From an uncultured Prevotellaceae bacterium (lineage in GTDB: Bacteria; Bacteroidota; Bacteroidia; Bacteroidales; Bacteroidaceae), in assembly GCA_902762565.1 (NCBI GenBank), contig CACWOS010000023.1, positions 1 through 40,117 on the forward strand: DNA of 40,117 bases. Direction: 5' to 3'. This document shows positions 1-7,827 of the stretch, piece after piece (position 1 is the first letter of the stretch; the number at the start of each line of letters is the position of its first letter). A model generated the notes under the pieces. It made no database searches, was not told where the DNA came from, and saw nothing but the letters and a program-made list of their open reading frames with translations. A program made the position numbers and the translations under genes.

Positions 1-32
1 TAAGGTAAGTGAAAATTCTGACATGGCAAAAT

Positions 33-57
33 CCTGGGCAACTTTTTGTTGCTCAGG
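33..57. other. 10-bp stem hairpin with T5 loop
   Basis: CCTGGGCAAC and GTTGCTCAGG pair over ten positions (nine Watson-Crick, one G-T) around a five-T loop. No T-run follows on the + strand. It may end transcription of a gene lying before the window or sit in the leader of the esterase gene. The sequence does not decide between these. Confidence 0.4.
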
Positions 58-97
58 CACTTATAAATAATGTTAAACTATAGTGTTGCGGAATTAA

Positions 98-1267
<1,170 letters not shown>

Positions 1268-1283
1268 TTCAAATAACAATGAT

Positions 1284-1508
1284 ATGAAAGAAAAAATAAG
1301 AAAAATGTTGGAGGATGCTCTTCCTCTTGTTGATTTCGACTCTGATTTTCTGTTCAGTGAGTTGGATTCCCTGGGCGTTACTACCATTCTGATGATGCTT
1401 TCAGATGAATATGGCATCAAGTTGGAAGCTACAGACGCAACACCAAAGAATCTGAAGACACTGGACAGTATCGTGGCACTTGTTGAGAAGAAACTATCAG
1501 AGAAATAA
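1284..1508 (+). CDS. acyl carrier protein
   Basis: A 74-residue protein of normal acyl carrier protein length. It has the D28-S29-L30 motif, with S29 as the predicted 4'-phosphopantetheine attachment site, at the start of the expected recognition helix. The protein is acidic and helical. Carrier proteins hold acyl or aryl groups as thioesters in the cytoplasm. Its stop codon lies one base before the start of the AMP-forming ligase, so the ligase probably loads this carrier. It looks like a dedicated pathway carrier rather than the fatty-acid AcpP, because no fab genes lie beside it. The acyl substrate cannot be told from sequence. Confidence 0.85.
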   Translation: MKEKIRKMLEDALPLVDFDSDFLFSELDSLGVTTILMMLSDEYGIKLEATDATPKNLKTLDSIVALVEKKLSEK

Positions 1509-1509
1509 C

Positions 1510-2853
1510 ATGATGACCATAGAGGACTATATCGAACGCAATGCGACAACTTACCCAGACCAAATAGCTGTCGTGTGTAATAATGAAAAGTGTACATACA
1601 AAGCACTACATGAGAGAATTAAAAGAAGAGCCATCGAGCTGAAAGAGGCAAATTTCCGAGATGGCCAGATAGTATGTCTGAGAGCAAACTCTTCTATAGA
1701 CTTTCTCGTTGACTATTTTGCACTTCATTTGATAGGATGTGTCGTTGCGCCTATGGAAAAGGACATGTCGGAATTGTCTTTCCAAAAGATTTCCAGTGAA
1801 CTGTGTCCTCATCCTGTCCCAAAAGGCTCAGCAGACATACTGTACACGACAGGGACAACAGGAAAATCAAAAGGGGTCATCATTAGTCATCAAGCCATCA
1901 TAGCCGATGCAGAGAATTTGATTGACGGCCAGGGGTTCTCTCATGAATTGGCATTCGTAGTAAATGGTCCGTTGAATCATATAGGTAGTCTATCCAAAAT
2001 ATATCCAATTGTCATGTTAGGGGCAACTATCATCATTGTAGATGGCTTAAAAGACCTGAATAAGTTCTTTGATGCGTTTGATTATCCAGCACCCAAAATG
2101 GCTACATTCTTAGTTCCGGCCAGCATTCGTATTCTTATCCAATTAGGGGCAGGGCGTCTATCCTCGCTGTCGGACAAGATGGACTTTATTGAAACAGGTG
2201 CCGCAGCCATATCACATTCCGACATGATGTCATTATGTCAATTATTGCCGACTACGCGACTATACAATACCTACGCTTCAACGGAAACGGGAATCATCAG
2301 TACCTATAATTATAATGACGGAAGGTGTGAAGTAGGTTGTTTGGGTAAGCCCATGAAACATTCCCAGATTATGATTACCGACAAAGGATTAATAGCATGT
2401 AAAGGAAAAACGCTAATGTCTGGATACGTGGGTGATTCTGAGCGGACGGCATCTGTATTGAAAGATGGTGTCCTTTATACATCAGACATCGGAATGCTTG
2501 ACAATGAAGGCATGTTGCATCTTACGGGCCGTGAGGATGATGTGATTAACGTAGGCGGTTTCAAGGTGGCTCCTACAGAAGTAGAAGATGCCGCCCTTTC
2601 TTTTCCAGAAGTAAAAGACTGTGTTTGCATACCTGTTGATCACATAATTACTGGCAAGGCATTGAAACTCTTAGTAGTTATGAAGGAGGGGAAAGGACTG
2701 AACCGAAAGGCATTGGCACTACACCTGAAATCGAAGTTGGAATCATATAAGATACCCATGTTGTATAGTGAGGTAGAGAAGGTTGAACGAACTTTCAATG
2801 GCAAGATTAACAGGAAATATTATACTGACGCTGTTTCTGCTGCTAAGTTTTAG
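1510..2853 (+). CDS. AMP-forming acyl/aryl ligase (ANL superfamily)
   Basis: Adenylate-forming enzyme that activates a carboxylic acid with ATP and passes it to CoA or, given the neighbour, to the carrier protein. With the start at ATG 1510 (447 residues) the core motifs are in order: P-loop TTGTTGKSKG (113-122), YASTETG (255-261), YTSDIG (323-328), GRED (340-343) and the C-terminal lysine in NGKINR (K432). The region before the P-loop is only about 112 residues, so the enzyme is compact for the superfamily. An upstream in-frame start at 1480 would overlap the carrier gene by 29 nt and adds nothing recognisable. The 3' end overlaps the next gene by 56 nt in another frame. Substrate unknown. 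Confidence 0.82.
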   Translation: MMTIEDYIERNATTYPDQIAVVCNNEKCTYKALHERIKRRAIELKEANFRDGQIVCLRANSSIDFLVDYFALHLIGCVVAPMEKDMSELSFQKISSELCPHPVPKGSADILYTTGTTGKSKGVIISHQAIIADAENLIDGQGFSHELAFVVNGPLNHIGSLSKIYPIVMLGATIIIVDGLKDLNKFFDAFDYPAPKMATFLVPASIRILIQLGAGRLSSLSDKMDFIETGAAAISHSDMMSLCQLLPTTRLYNTYASTETGIISTYNYNDGRCEVGCLGKPMKHSQIMITDKGLIACKGKTLMSGYVGDSERTASVLKDGVLYTSDIGMLDNEGMLHLTGREDDVINVGGFKVAPTEVEDAALSFPEVKDCVCIPVDHIITGKALKLLVVMKEGKGLNRKALALHLKSKLESYKIPMLYSEVEKVERTFNGKINRKYYTDAVSAAKF

Positions 2854-5356
2854 CAACCATTCTGCCATAGCGCAAATAACAGGAACGATCATTGATAGTT
2901 CCGACGGCCAGCCTGTCATCGGCGCAACCGTCAGTGACTTCTATGGCAGAGTGCTAACCAAGGCCGACACTGAAGGCCGTTTCATGTTGCCTCAAAATGT
3001 GGTGCAACGCGTCATAGTGACCTCAGTAGGATATAAACGTCTGGAACATGTCTTTCAGAAGGGCTCATGTGAAGCCGTCATCATGATGGAACCGGAAGCC
3101 ATGCAACTGGAAGGGGTGACAGTGAAGGCTAAACGCGAGAAATATCGACGCAAGGACAATCCTGCCGTAGAACTCATGAGAAAGGTGATTGCTGCCAAGC
3201 GTAAAACGGACTTACAGAACAAGGACTACTACCAGTATAAGAATTATCAGAAGATAAGTGCTGGATTTAACGATTTGAAGCAGGAAGATCTGCAAAGGGG
3301 CATTTTCAAGAACCGTCCTTGGCTGAACAACCATCTGGAGGTTTCGCAATACAACAACAAACTGACTCTCCCCATAACGGTGGAAGAAACCGTGATGGAG
3401 AAACTATATCGCAAGTTGCCTAGATTCGAGAAAGACATTGTTCGCGGTCATCGCATCTCTGGCGTAAGCAACTTGTTTCAGACGGGCGAAATTATCAACG
3501 TCATACTGAAAGACTTCTTCTGCGACATTGATATCTACGACAACGAGATACGTTTCTTGCATCATGCATTTTCCAGTCCCATAGGCCGCGATGCCATCAC
3601 GTTCTACCACTACTACATCACCGATACGGTTATTGTTGAGCGGGACTCCTGTTATCAGGTTGACTTCTTTCCTGCCAATCAACAAGACTTCGGATTCAAA
3701 GGGAAATTATTTGTTATGGCAGACGGTTCTTATCAAGTGAGAAGATGTGAAATGTCTTTTCCAAAAAGTAGCGATGTGAACTGGATAGACAATATGCGAT
3801 GCATCCAAGAGTTTATGCTTCTAGATACTGGCGAATGGGTCCTGGGACATGATGATATGATAGCAGAAATGAAAATCACCAAGAATGCCGCTAAAGCCAT
3901 CATTATCCGAAATACTCGACGTTCAGATTATTCCTTTTCCCCATTGCCCGATTCCTTGATGCACGACAACAAATCCATTTTAAGTGTCATAGATGCCGAA
4001 AAACGTCCATTCCTATATTGGGAGAAATATAGGAATGGAACCATGACACGAGGAGAGTATGCTGTTGATTCCTTGGTAACGGAGATGTATAAAATACGCG
4101 GATTTAAGTACCTAATGGTAGGAATGAAGATGTTGTTTGAGAACTTTATTGAGACTGGCGGTGAGTATTCCCCAAGCAAATTCGACATCGGACCTGTATT
4201 CAGTACCGTCTCTAGCAATTTCTATGATGGTCTGCGGCTCCGATTAGGAGGACAAACCACAGCAAACCTCCATCCTCATCTTTTTCTGAAGGGATATTAT
4301 GCTCATGCATTCAAATCAAAAGAAAACTACTACGATACCCAGCTTATTTATAGTTTTAATAGTCCCAAGTACCAGCCATACGAATTTCCAAAACGCACAC
4401 TCACATTTGAATCTATGCGCGATGTTGCTTTACCAAGCGATAAATTTATAGATTCTGATAAGGACAATGTTTTTACCTCTGTAAAGACAACTGACATTGA
4501 CAAGATGTTCCTGTATAATCGTCAGTCTGTTCGTTTCGATTATGAATGGTTGAATGGATTCAAGTTGTATGGGGAAACGAAGACCGAGGAAGTAAAACCT
4601 TTAGGTAATATCGCTTTCAAACCGATGGATAGAATAACGCAGCTTTCATACATTCGTTATTCAGAAGGAACAATAGGACTAAGATATGCACCTGACGAAA
4701 CCCACCTTACGACCAAGCAACAACGATGGGCTATCAATTATAGTTCGCCAATAATAAGATTGCAGCATACAAAGGGATTTGAAGGTCTGTTAGGTGGACA
4801 ATACAACTATAATTATACAGAGTTTGAACTCACAAAGCCTTTTTGGTTGCCCATGGGTTTTGGATGTATAGAGAGCAGGTTATTAGTAGGAATACAATGG
4901 AATCAAGTCCCATTCCCATTACTAATAATGCCAGCAACGAATGTAAGCATTTATAAGTCAAAAAATATTTTTGACCTAATTAATAATATGGAGTTTCTCA
5001 CTGATAGATTCCTTTCATGGGAACTCATTTGGGATTTACAAGGCAAACTATTTAACCGAATTCCTCTTCTGAAAAAAATGAAATGTAGAGAATGTCTGGG
5101 ATTAAAATGCTTATGGGGTAATCTTTCCGATAAGAATAATCCATATTTAACAAATAATGTTTCTTCCAATATTTTGATGCCTTTCCCTGATGGTAGTTAT
5201 ATAATGAATCCTAACAATCCTTACTGGGAATTCTCCGTCGGTGTGCATAACATTTTAAATATATTGCATGTGGAATATATCCGAAGGCTCAATTATTTGG
5301 ATTTACCTACAGCGAATAAGCAAGCGGTCAAATTTGCATTAGAATTTAAGTTTTAA
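2798..5356 (+). CDS. DUF5686-type outer-membrane protein with carboxypeptidase-like regulatory domain
   Basis: An 852-residue exported protein. ATG 2798 gives a clean signal peptide (residues 1-25, ending SAIA before Q26); a TTG at 2783 is less likely. Residues about 27-105 form a carboxypeptidase regulatory-like beta-sandwich (ITGTIIDSSDGQPVIGATV), the fold that opens many Bacteroidota outer-membrane proteins. The rest resembles the DUF5686 family, and the second half is rich in alternating aromatic and polar strands, suggesting a beta-barrel. The C-terminus EFKF fits an outer-membrane strand. The first 56 nt overlap the ligase gene, so translation is probably coupled. The last kilobase is more A+T-rich than the first. 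Function unknown; transport or anchoring of the product made by the upstream genes is only an inference. Confidence 0.72.
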   Translation: MARLTGNIILTLFLLLSFSNHSAIAQITGTIIDSSDGQPVIGATVSDFYGRVLTKADTEGRFMLPQNVVQRVIVTSVGYKRLEHVFQKGSCEAVIMMEPEAMQLEGVTVKAKREKYRRKDNPAVELMRKVIAAKRKTDLQNKDYYQYKNYQKISAGFNDLKQEDLQRGIFKNRPWLNNHLEVSQYNNKLTLPITVEETVMEKLYRKLPRFEKDIVRGHRISGVSNLFQTGEIINVILKDFFCDIDIYDNEIRFLHHAFSSPIGRDAITFYHYYITDTVIVERDSCYQVDFFPANQQDFGFKGKLFVMADGSYQVRRCEMSFPKSSDVNWIDNMRCIQEFMLLDTGEWVLGHDDMIAEMKITKNAAKAIIIRNTRRSDYSFSPLPDSLMHDNKSILSVIDAEKRPFLYWEKYRNGTMTRGEYAVDSLVTEMYKIRGFKYLMVGMKMLFENFIETGGEYSPSKFDIGPVFSTVSSNFYDGLRLRLGGQTTANLHPHLFLKGYYAHAFKSKENYYDTQLIYSFNSPKYQPYEFPKRTLTFESMRDVALPSDKFIDSDKDNVFTSVKTTDIDKMFLYNRQSVRFDYEWLNGFKLYGETKTEEVKPLGNIAFKPMDRITQLSYIRYSEGTIGLRYAPDETHLTTKQQRWAINYSSPIIRLQHTKGFEGLLGGQYNYNYTEFELTKPFWLPMGFGCIESRLLVGIQWNQVPFPLLIMPATNVSIYKSKNIFDLINNMEFLTDRFLSWELIWDLQGKLFNRIPLLKKMKCRECLGLKCLWGNLSDKNNPYLTNNVSSNILMPFPDGSYIMNPNNPYWEFSVGVHNILNILHVEYIRRLNYLDLPTANKQAVKFALEFKF

Positions 5357-5489
5357 CATATTTCACCACAAACAGCGGAATGTAAATAATACGAATCTTT
5401 GCTATTTGTGAAGATACAATATGTTTTGTAGCCCCCAATATTACTTTTTGTATAGTAATAAATCATAGAAAGGATACTCGATGTTTAAA

Positions 5490-5517
5490 ATAGCAGACCG
5501 CTGTAACGGCCTGCTAT
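5490..5517 (-). terminator. intrinsic terminator of the DUF2188-like gene
   Basis: ATAGCAG-A-CCG pairs with CGG-C-CTGCTAT around a six-base loop, with one mismatch. On the - strand a TTTTAAA run follows the stem, as expected for a terminator of the gene that ends at 5536. It lies in the gap between converging genes and may also slow + strand transcription. Confidence 0.65.
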
Positions 5518-5535
5518 CTCCATGAAGAGCAATGG

Positions 5536-5772
5536 TTAATGCCAGGTGTCTTTTGGTGGACATGGGGCATTTCCATAGCTGTTGGGATTTTGAATCTTAC
5601 CATCTGTGCCATGAGGAATAAGTTCTAGTCCTTCCCTCTTTGCCAGATCGCGACTCCACTCCATTGCTTCTTTCTTCGTATCAAAGTGCTTTGAAGCCCT
5701 GTCTGTGTTCGGTCTTTTCGCATCCCAACCTCCTCTGTTTGGATTAGAAACGATATGTATTTCTTTCCTCAT
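5536..5772 (-). CDS. DUF2188-like small protein
   Basis: A 78-residue protein with the hallmarks of the DUF2188 family: an opening HIVSNP strand, GGWDAKR, then RASKHFDTKKEA and an amphipathic helix running into KREGLELIPHGTDGKI. The family is widespread and small, with no settled function. ATG at 5772 was chosen because the family begins just before the HIV strand; the open frame extends to 5847 but the extra residues look unrelated. The C-terminal tail (about 15 residues, ending KDTWH) is longer than the family core and proline/asparagine-rich. A terminator follows. Confidence 0.7.
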   Translation of the reverse strand: MRKEIHIVSNPNRGGWDAKRPNTDRASKHFDTKKEAMEWSRDLAKREGLELIPHGTDGKIQNPNSYGNAPCPPKDTWH

Positions 5773-5859
5773 AATAGTTGGGGTTAGATTGTGAAAAACA
5801 TTGCGGTGGCCTTCCGATTCCGCTACGGAGCACTTTAGGCGTTGCATACCGTGCGTGGG

Positions 5860-6138
5860 TTACTGTCCACTGGGTACTCTGACCAGTTCGGTGTCAACCC
5901 AGAAGTTGTCGCTTCGCTGATTGCATCCGGTGCAAAGAGGCGTGATGTAGAGCTCGCTTCCTCCAAACACCTTCTGAACGTGAGCGCCAACAAGGGTGCC
6001 TGTGGAATGGCAATCGGTAGCGCCACAACGGGTAGCCTTTTTACCCGTTTTCTTCTCCCAATACTCCAACCAAGATGACTCACCTGTAGAGGGCTTTGAC
6101 CATCTGGAAGTACCACTTGCGTTTTTGACGTATGTCAT
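5860..6138 (-). CDS. small Cys/His-rich HNH-like protein
   Basis: A 92-residue protein with a probable zinc site. A first Cys pair lies in RCGATDC (C38, C43), a GAHV motif follows (about residues 51-54), and a second Cys pair lies in PLCTGCNQ. This spacing recalls small HNH/McrA-like treble-clef proteins, where the His after GA would be catalytic, but no full HNH triad can be shown. Basic, Ser/Trp-rich N-terminus (WSKPSTGESSWLEYWEKKTGK). It is encoded on the same strand 87 nt upstream of the DUF2188-like gene, next to the ATPase unit that runs the other way. A nuclease or nucleic-acid-binding role is inference. Confidence 0.55.
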   Translation of the reverse strand: MTYVKNASGTSRWSKPSTGESSWLEYWEKKTGKKATRCGATDCHSTGTLVGAHVQKVFGGSELYITPLCTGCNQRSDNFWVDTELVRVPSGQ

Positions 6139-6265
6139 AGAGCAGGTATGGTTTTAGACGCTGTTGTCTGAACAGTACAGCAGAGCTTTACTCTAGTGGG
6201 TGGTTCCGGTGCTCAGGAACGAGTCCACCATTTAGAAAATGGAACAAATCCCGTGCCAACTCTTA

Positions 6266-6290
6266 GAATTTGAGCAAAAACCTCAAATTC
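6266..6290. repeat. 9-bp perfect inverted repeat containing TTTGAGCAAAAA
   Basis: GAATTTGAG and CTCAAATTC are perfect inverted copies separated by seven bases. The block contains TTTGAGCAAAAA (6269-6280), which recurs exactly at 6484-6495, just after the predicted -7 box of the ATPase operon. It lies between the diverging HNH-like and ATPase genes. A shared operator is possible; a transcript hairpin is the other reading. The rest of 6139-6510 holds no gene I can support. Confidence 0.5.
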
Positions 6291-6466
6291 GAAAACATTT
6301 TGAATTTTAGTCAGCGGATAACTTGTTGATATTTCGCTAAATTCACAAAAATTGCGCCAACTTGTCGGTCGGGGCTGCTACTGACAGACTGACTTTTTAT
6401 CCCTGTCAATTTGTCAGATATTTGAAGAAAAATCGATTTTTCCTCGTGTATGTTTAAAAAAATGTG

Positions 6467-6474
6467 TAATTTTG
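6467..6474 (+). promoter_or_regulatory. -7 promoter box of the ATPase/PHP operon
   Basis: TAATTTTG is a full match to the Bacteroidota -7 consensus TAnnTTTG and lies 36 nt before the ATPase start codon. The -33 TTTG element is poor (TGTTTA about 15 nt upstream), so the promoter may need help or be regulated. The predicted start of transcription, near 6481, places TTTGAGCAAAAA at the very 5' end of the leader. Confidence 0.55.
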
Positions 6475-6510
6475 CATCCAAAGTTTGAGCAAAAATCACA
6501 AAATTGAATT

Positions 6511-7809
6511 ATGATAACGAGCTTTACTGCAGAGAATTACCGTTCGATAGACGAAGAGATCAAACTGTCATTTGAGGCTGATACGGGCATCAAAGACATG
6601 AACAACAAAGGCTTCACCATTGTTGCAAACACTCGTGTGCTTAACGCCAAAGCTTTTTATGGAGCCAACTCCAGCGGTAAGTCGAACGTATTCAAGGCCA
6701 TTGGCAGAATGCGGGGTATCATTATCCATTCGGTGAGGCTGAACGATAACGAAACGCTACCGTATGATGCCTTTCTGCTTTCGGACAAGGAGGCGAGGCC
6801 AACGAGATTTGAAATGTCATTTGTGGACGGTACCGACAAGTTTACCTACGGATTCAGTTATACCGCGCAACGGATAGAAGAGGAATGGCTGATAGCGAAA
6901 TTTCCCAAGCGTTCGCTGAAAACACTGATGAGGCGGACTCCCGATATGATTGAGATAGACGAACAGAACTATCCGGAAGGGCTGGCCATAAAAGAAGGAA
7001 CCATCCCCCTAAATAACAATAGACTTTTCATCTCGCTTGCGGCACAGCTGGGTGGGGAAATATCAAAAAGGGTGATAGAGTGGTTCAGAACCAAGCCCAA
7101 TGTGATTTCGGGTTTACGCGACAGCGACTTCTCACGCTATACAAAGGAGATGCTGCATACCAAGACAGACTACAAGGACGAGATTCTGGACTTTATCAGC
7201 GGTATGGACGTGGGCTTCCGCGAAGTGACTACCGAACAAGAGCTCATTGACGAAAAAATGTTGCCCAAAGGACTGCCAGCGGAAATAGTGGCCTCGCTGA
7301 AAGAACACCCACCCATTGTTGCCTATGCAAAGCACAGTAAAATAAATGTAGATGGTGAAGTAGTGGGGGTGGTGGACTTTGACATAGATGAAAGAGAGTC
7401 GGACGGCACGAGGAAACTGTTTAATCTTGCTGGGCCTATTGTTGACACCTTACGGCAAGGGAAATCGCTGTTTGTGGATGAATTGGATGCACAGTTGCAC
7501 CCGCTGCTGTCGCGACGTATTGTAAAACTTTTTAACTGTGTAGAAACGAACCCTCACGGAGCCCAGCTGATTTTTACGACTCACGATACCAATATGCTGT
7601 CGAAGAAACTGCTGAGACGAGATCAGGTGGTTTTTGTAGAAAAGACGGCAAAAACGAACTATTCTACGAAACTTACCCCAATGATGAGTATAACGCTGGA
7701 CAATGGGGCAAAGCCTAGGACAGATAGCAACTACGAAAAGAACTATTTGGAAGGCAAGTATGGGGCAATTCCATACTTTGAGGATGAGTTTAAGAGTTGT
7801 AACGAATAG
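6511..7809 (+). CDS. AAA15-type (RloA/OLD-like) ATPase
   Basis: A 432-residue cytoplasmic ABC-like ATPase of the AAA_15 class. It opens with ITSFTAENYRSI, typical of the family. Walker A is GANSSGKS (51-58), the signature-like segment is ESDGTRKLF (296-304), Walker B is LFVDELD (320-326), and the switch histidine is H358 in TTHDT. The middle 150 residues carry the helical insertion seen in this group. Such ATPases usually act with an effector: RloB-type or TOPRIM/DUF4435 partners in known defence pairs. Here the partner directly downstream, past a strong ribosome site, is a PHP-domain ATPase, so the pair is unlike those systems. The role is inferred from family and context. Confidence 0.8.
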   Translation: MITSFTAENYRSIDEEIKLSFEADTGIKDMNNKGFTIVANTRVLNAKAFYGANSSGKSNVFKAIGRMRGIIIHSVRLNDNETLPYDAFLLSDKEARPTRFEMSFVDGTDKFTYGFSYTAQRIEEEWLIAKFPKRSLKTLMRRTPDMIEIDEQNYPEGLAIKEGTIPLNNNRLFISLAAQLGGEISKRVIEWFRTKPNVISGLRDSDFSRYTKEMLHTKTDYKDEILDFISGMDVGFREVTTEQELIDEKMLPKGLPAEIVASLKEHPPIVAYAKHSKINVDGEVVGVVDFDIDERESDGTRKLFNLAGPIVDTLRQGKSLFVDELDAQLHPLLSRRIVKLFNCVETNPHGAQLIFTTHDTNMLSKKLLRRDQVVFVEKTAKTNYSTKLTPMMSITLDNGAKPRTDSNYEKNYLEGKYGAIPYFEDEFKSCNE

Positions 7810-7812
7810 AGA

Positions 7813-7820
7813 AAGGAGGT
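7813..7820 (+). promoter_or_regulatory. strong Shine-Dalgarno site that sets the PHP-ATPase start
   Basis: AAGGAGGT lies three bases after the stop codon of the ATPase gene and seven bases before ATG 7828. It overlaps an earlier in-frame GTG (7819), which makes the ATG the natural start. Near-perfect Shine-Dalgarno sites are uncommon in Bacteroidota, so this one stands out. Confidence 0.7.
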
Positions 7821-7827
7821 GAAAACC

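Noticed and set aside
5842-6078. A + strand open frame opposite the HNH-like gene
   Set aside because: It has no recognisable domain, while the - strand frame has a clear Cys/His pattern.
6190-6240. GGTTCC/GGAAC and GTGG/CCAC pairing that resembles part of a tRNA
   Set aside because: No cloverleaf, anticodon arm or T-loop consensus can be drawn, and the length is too short.
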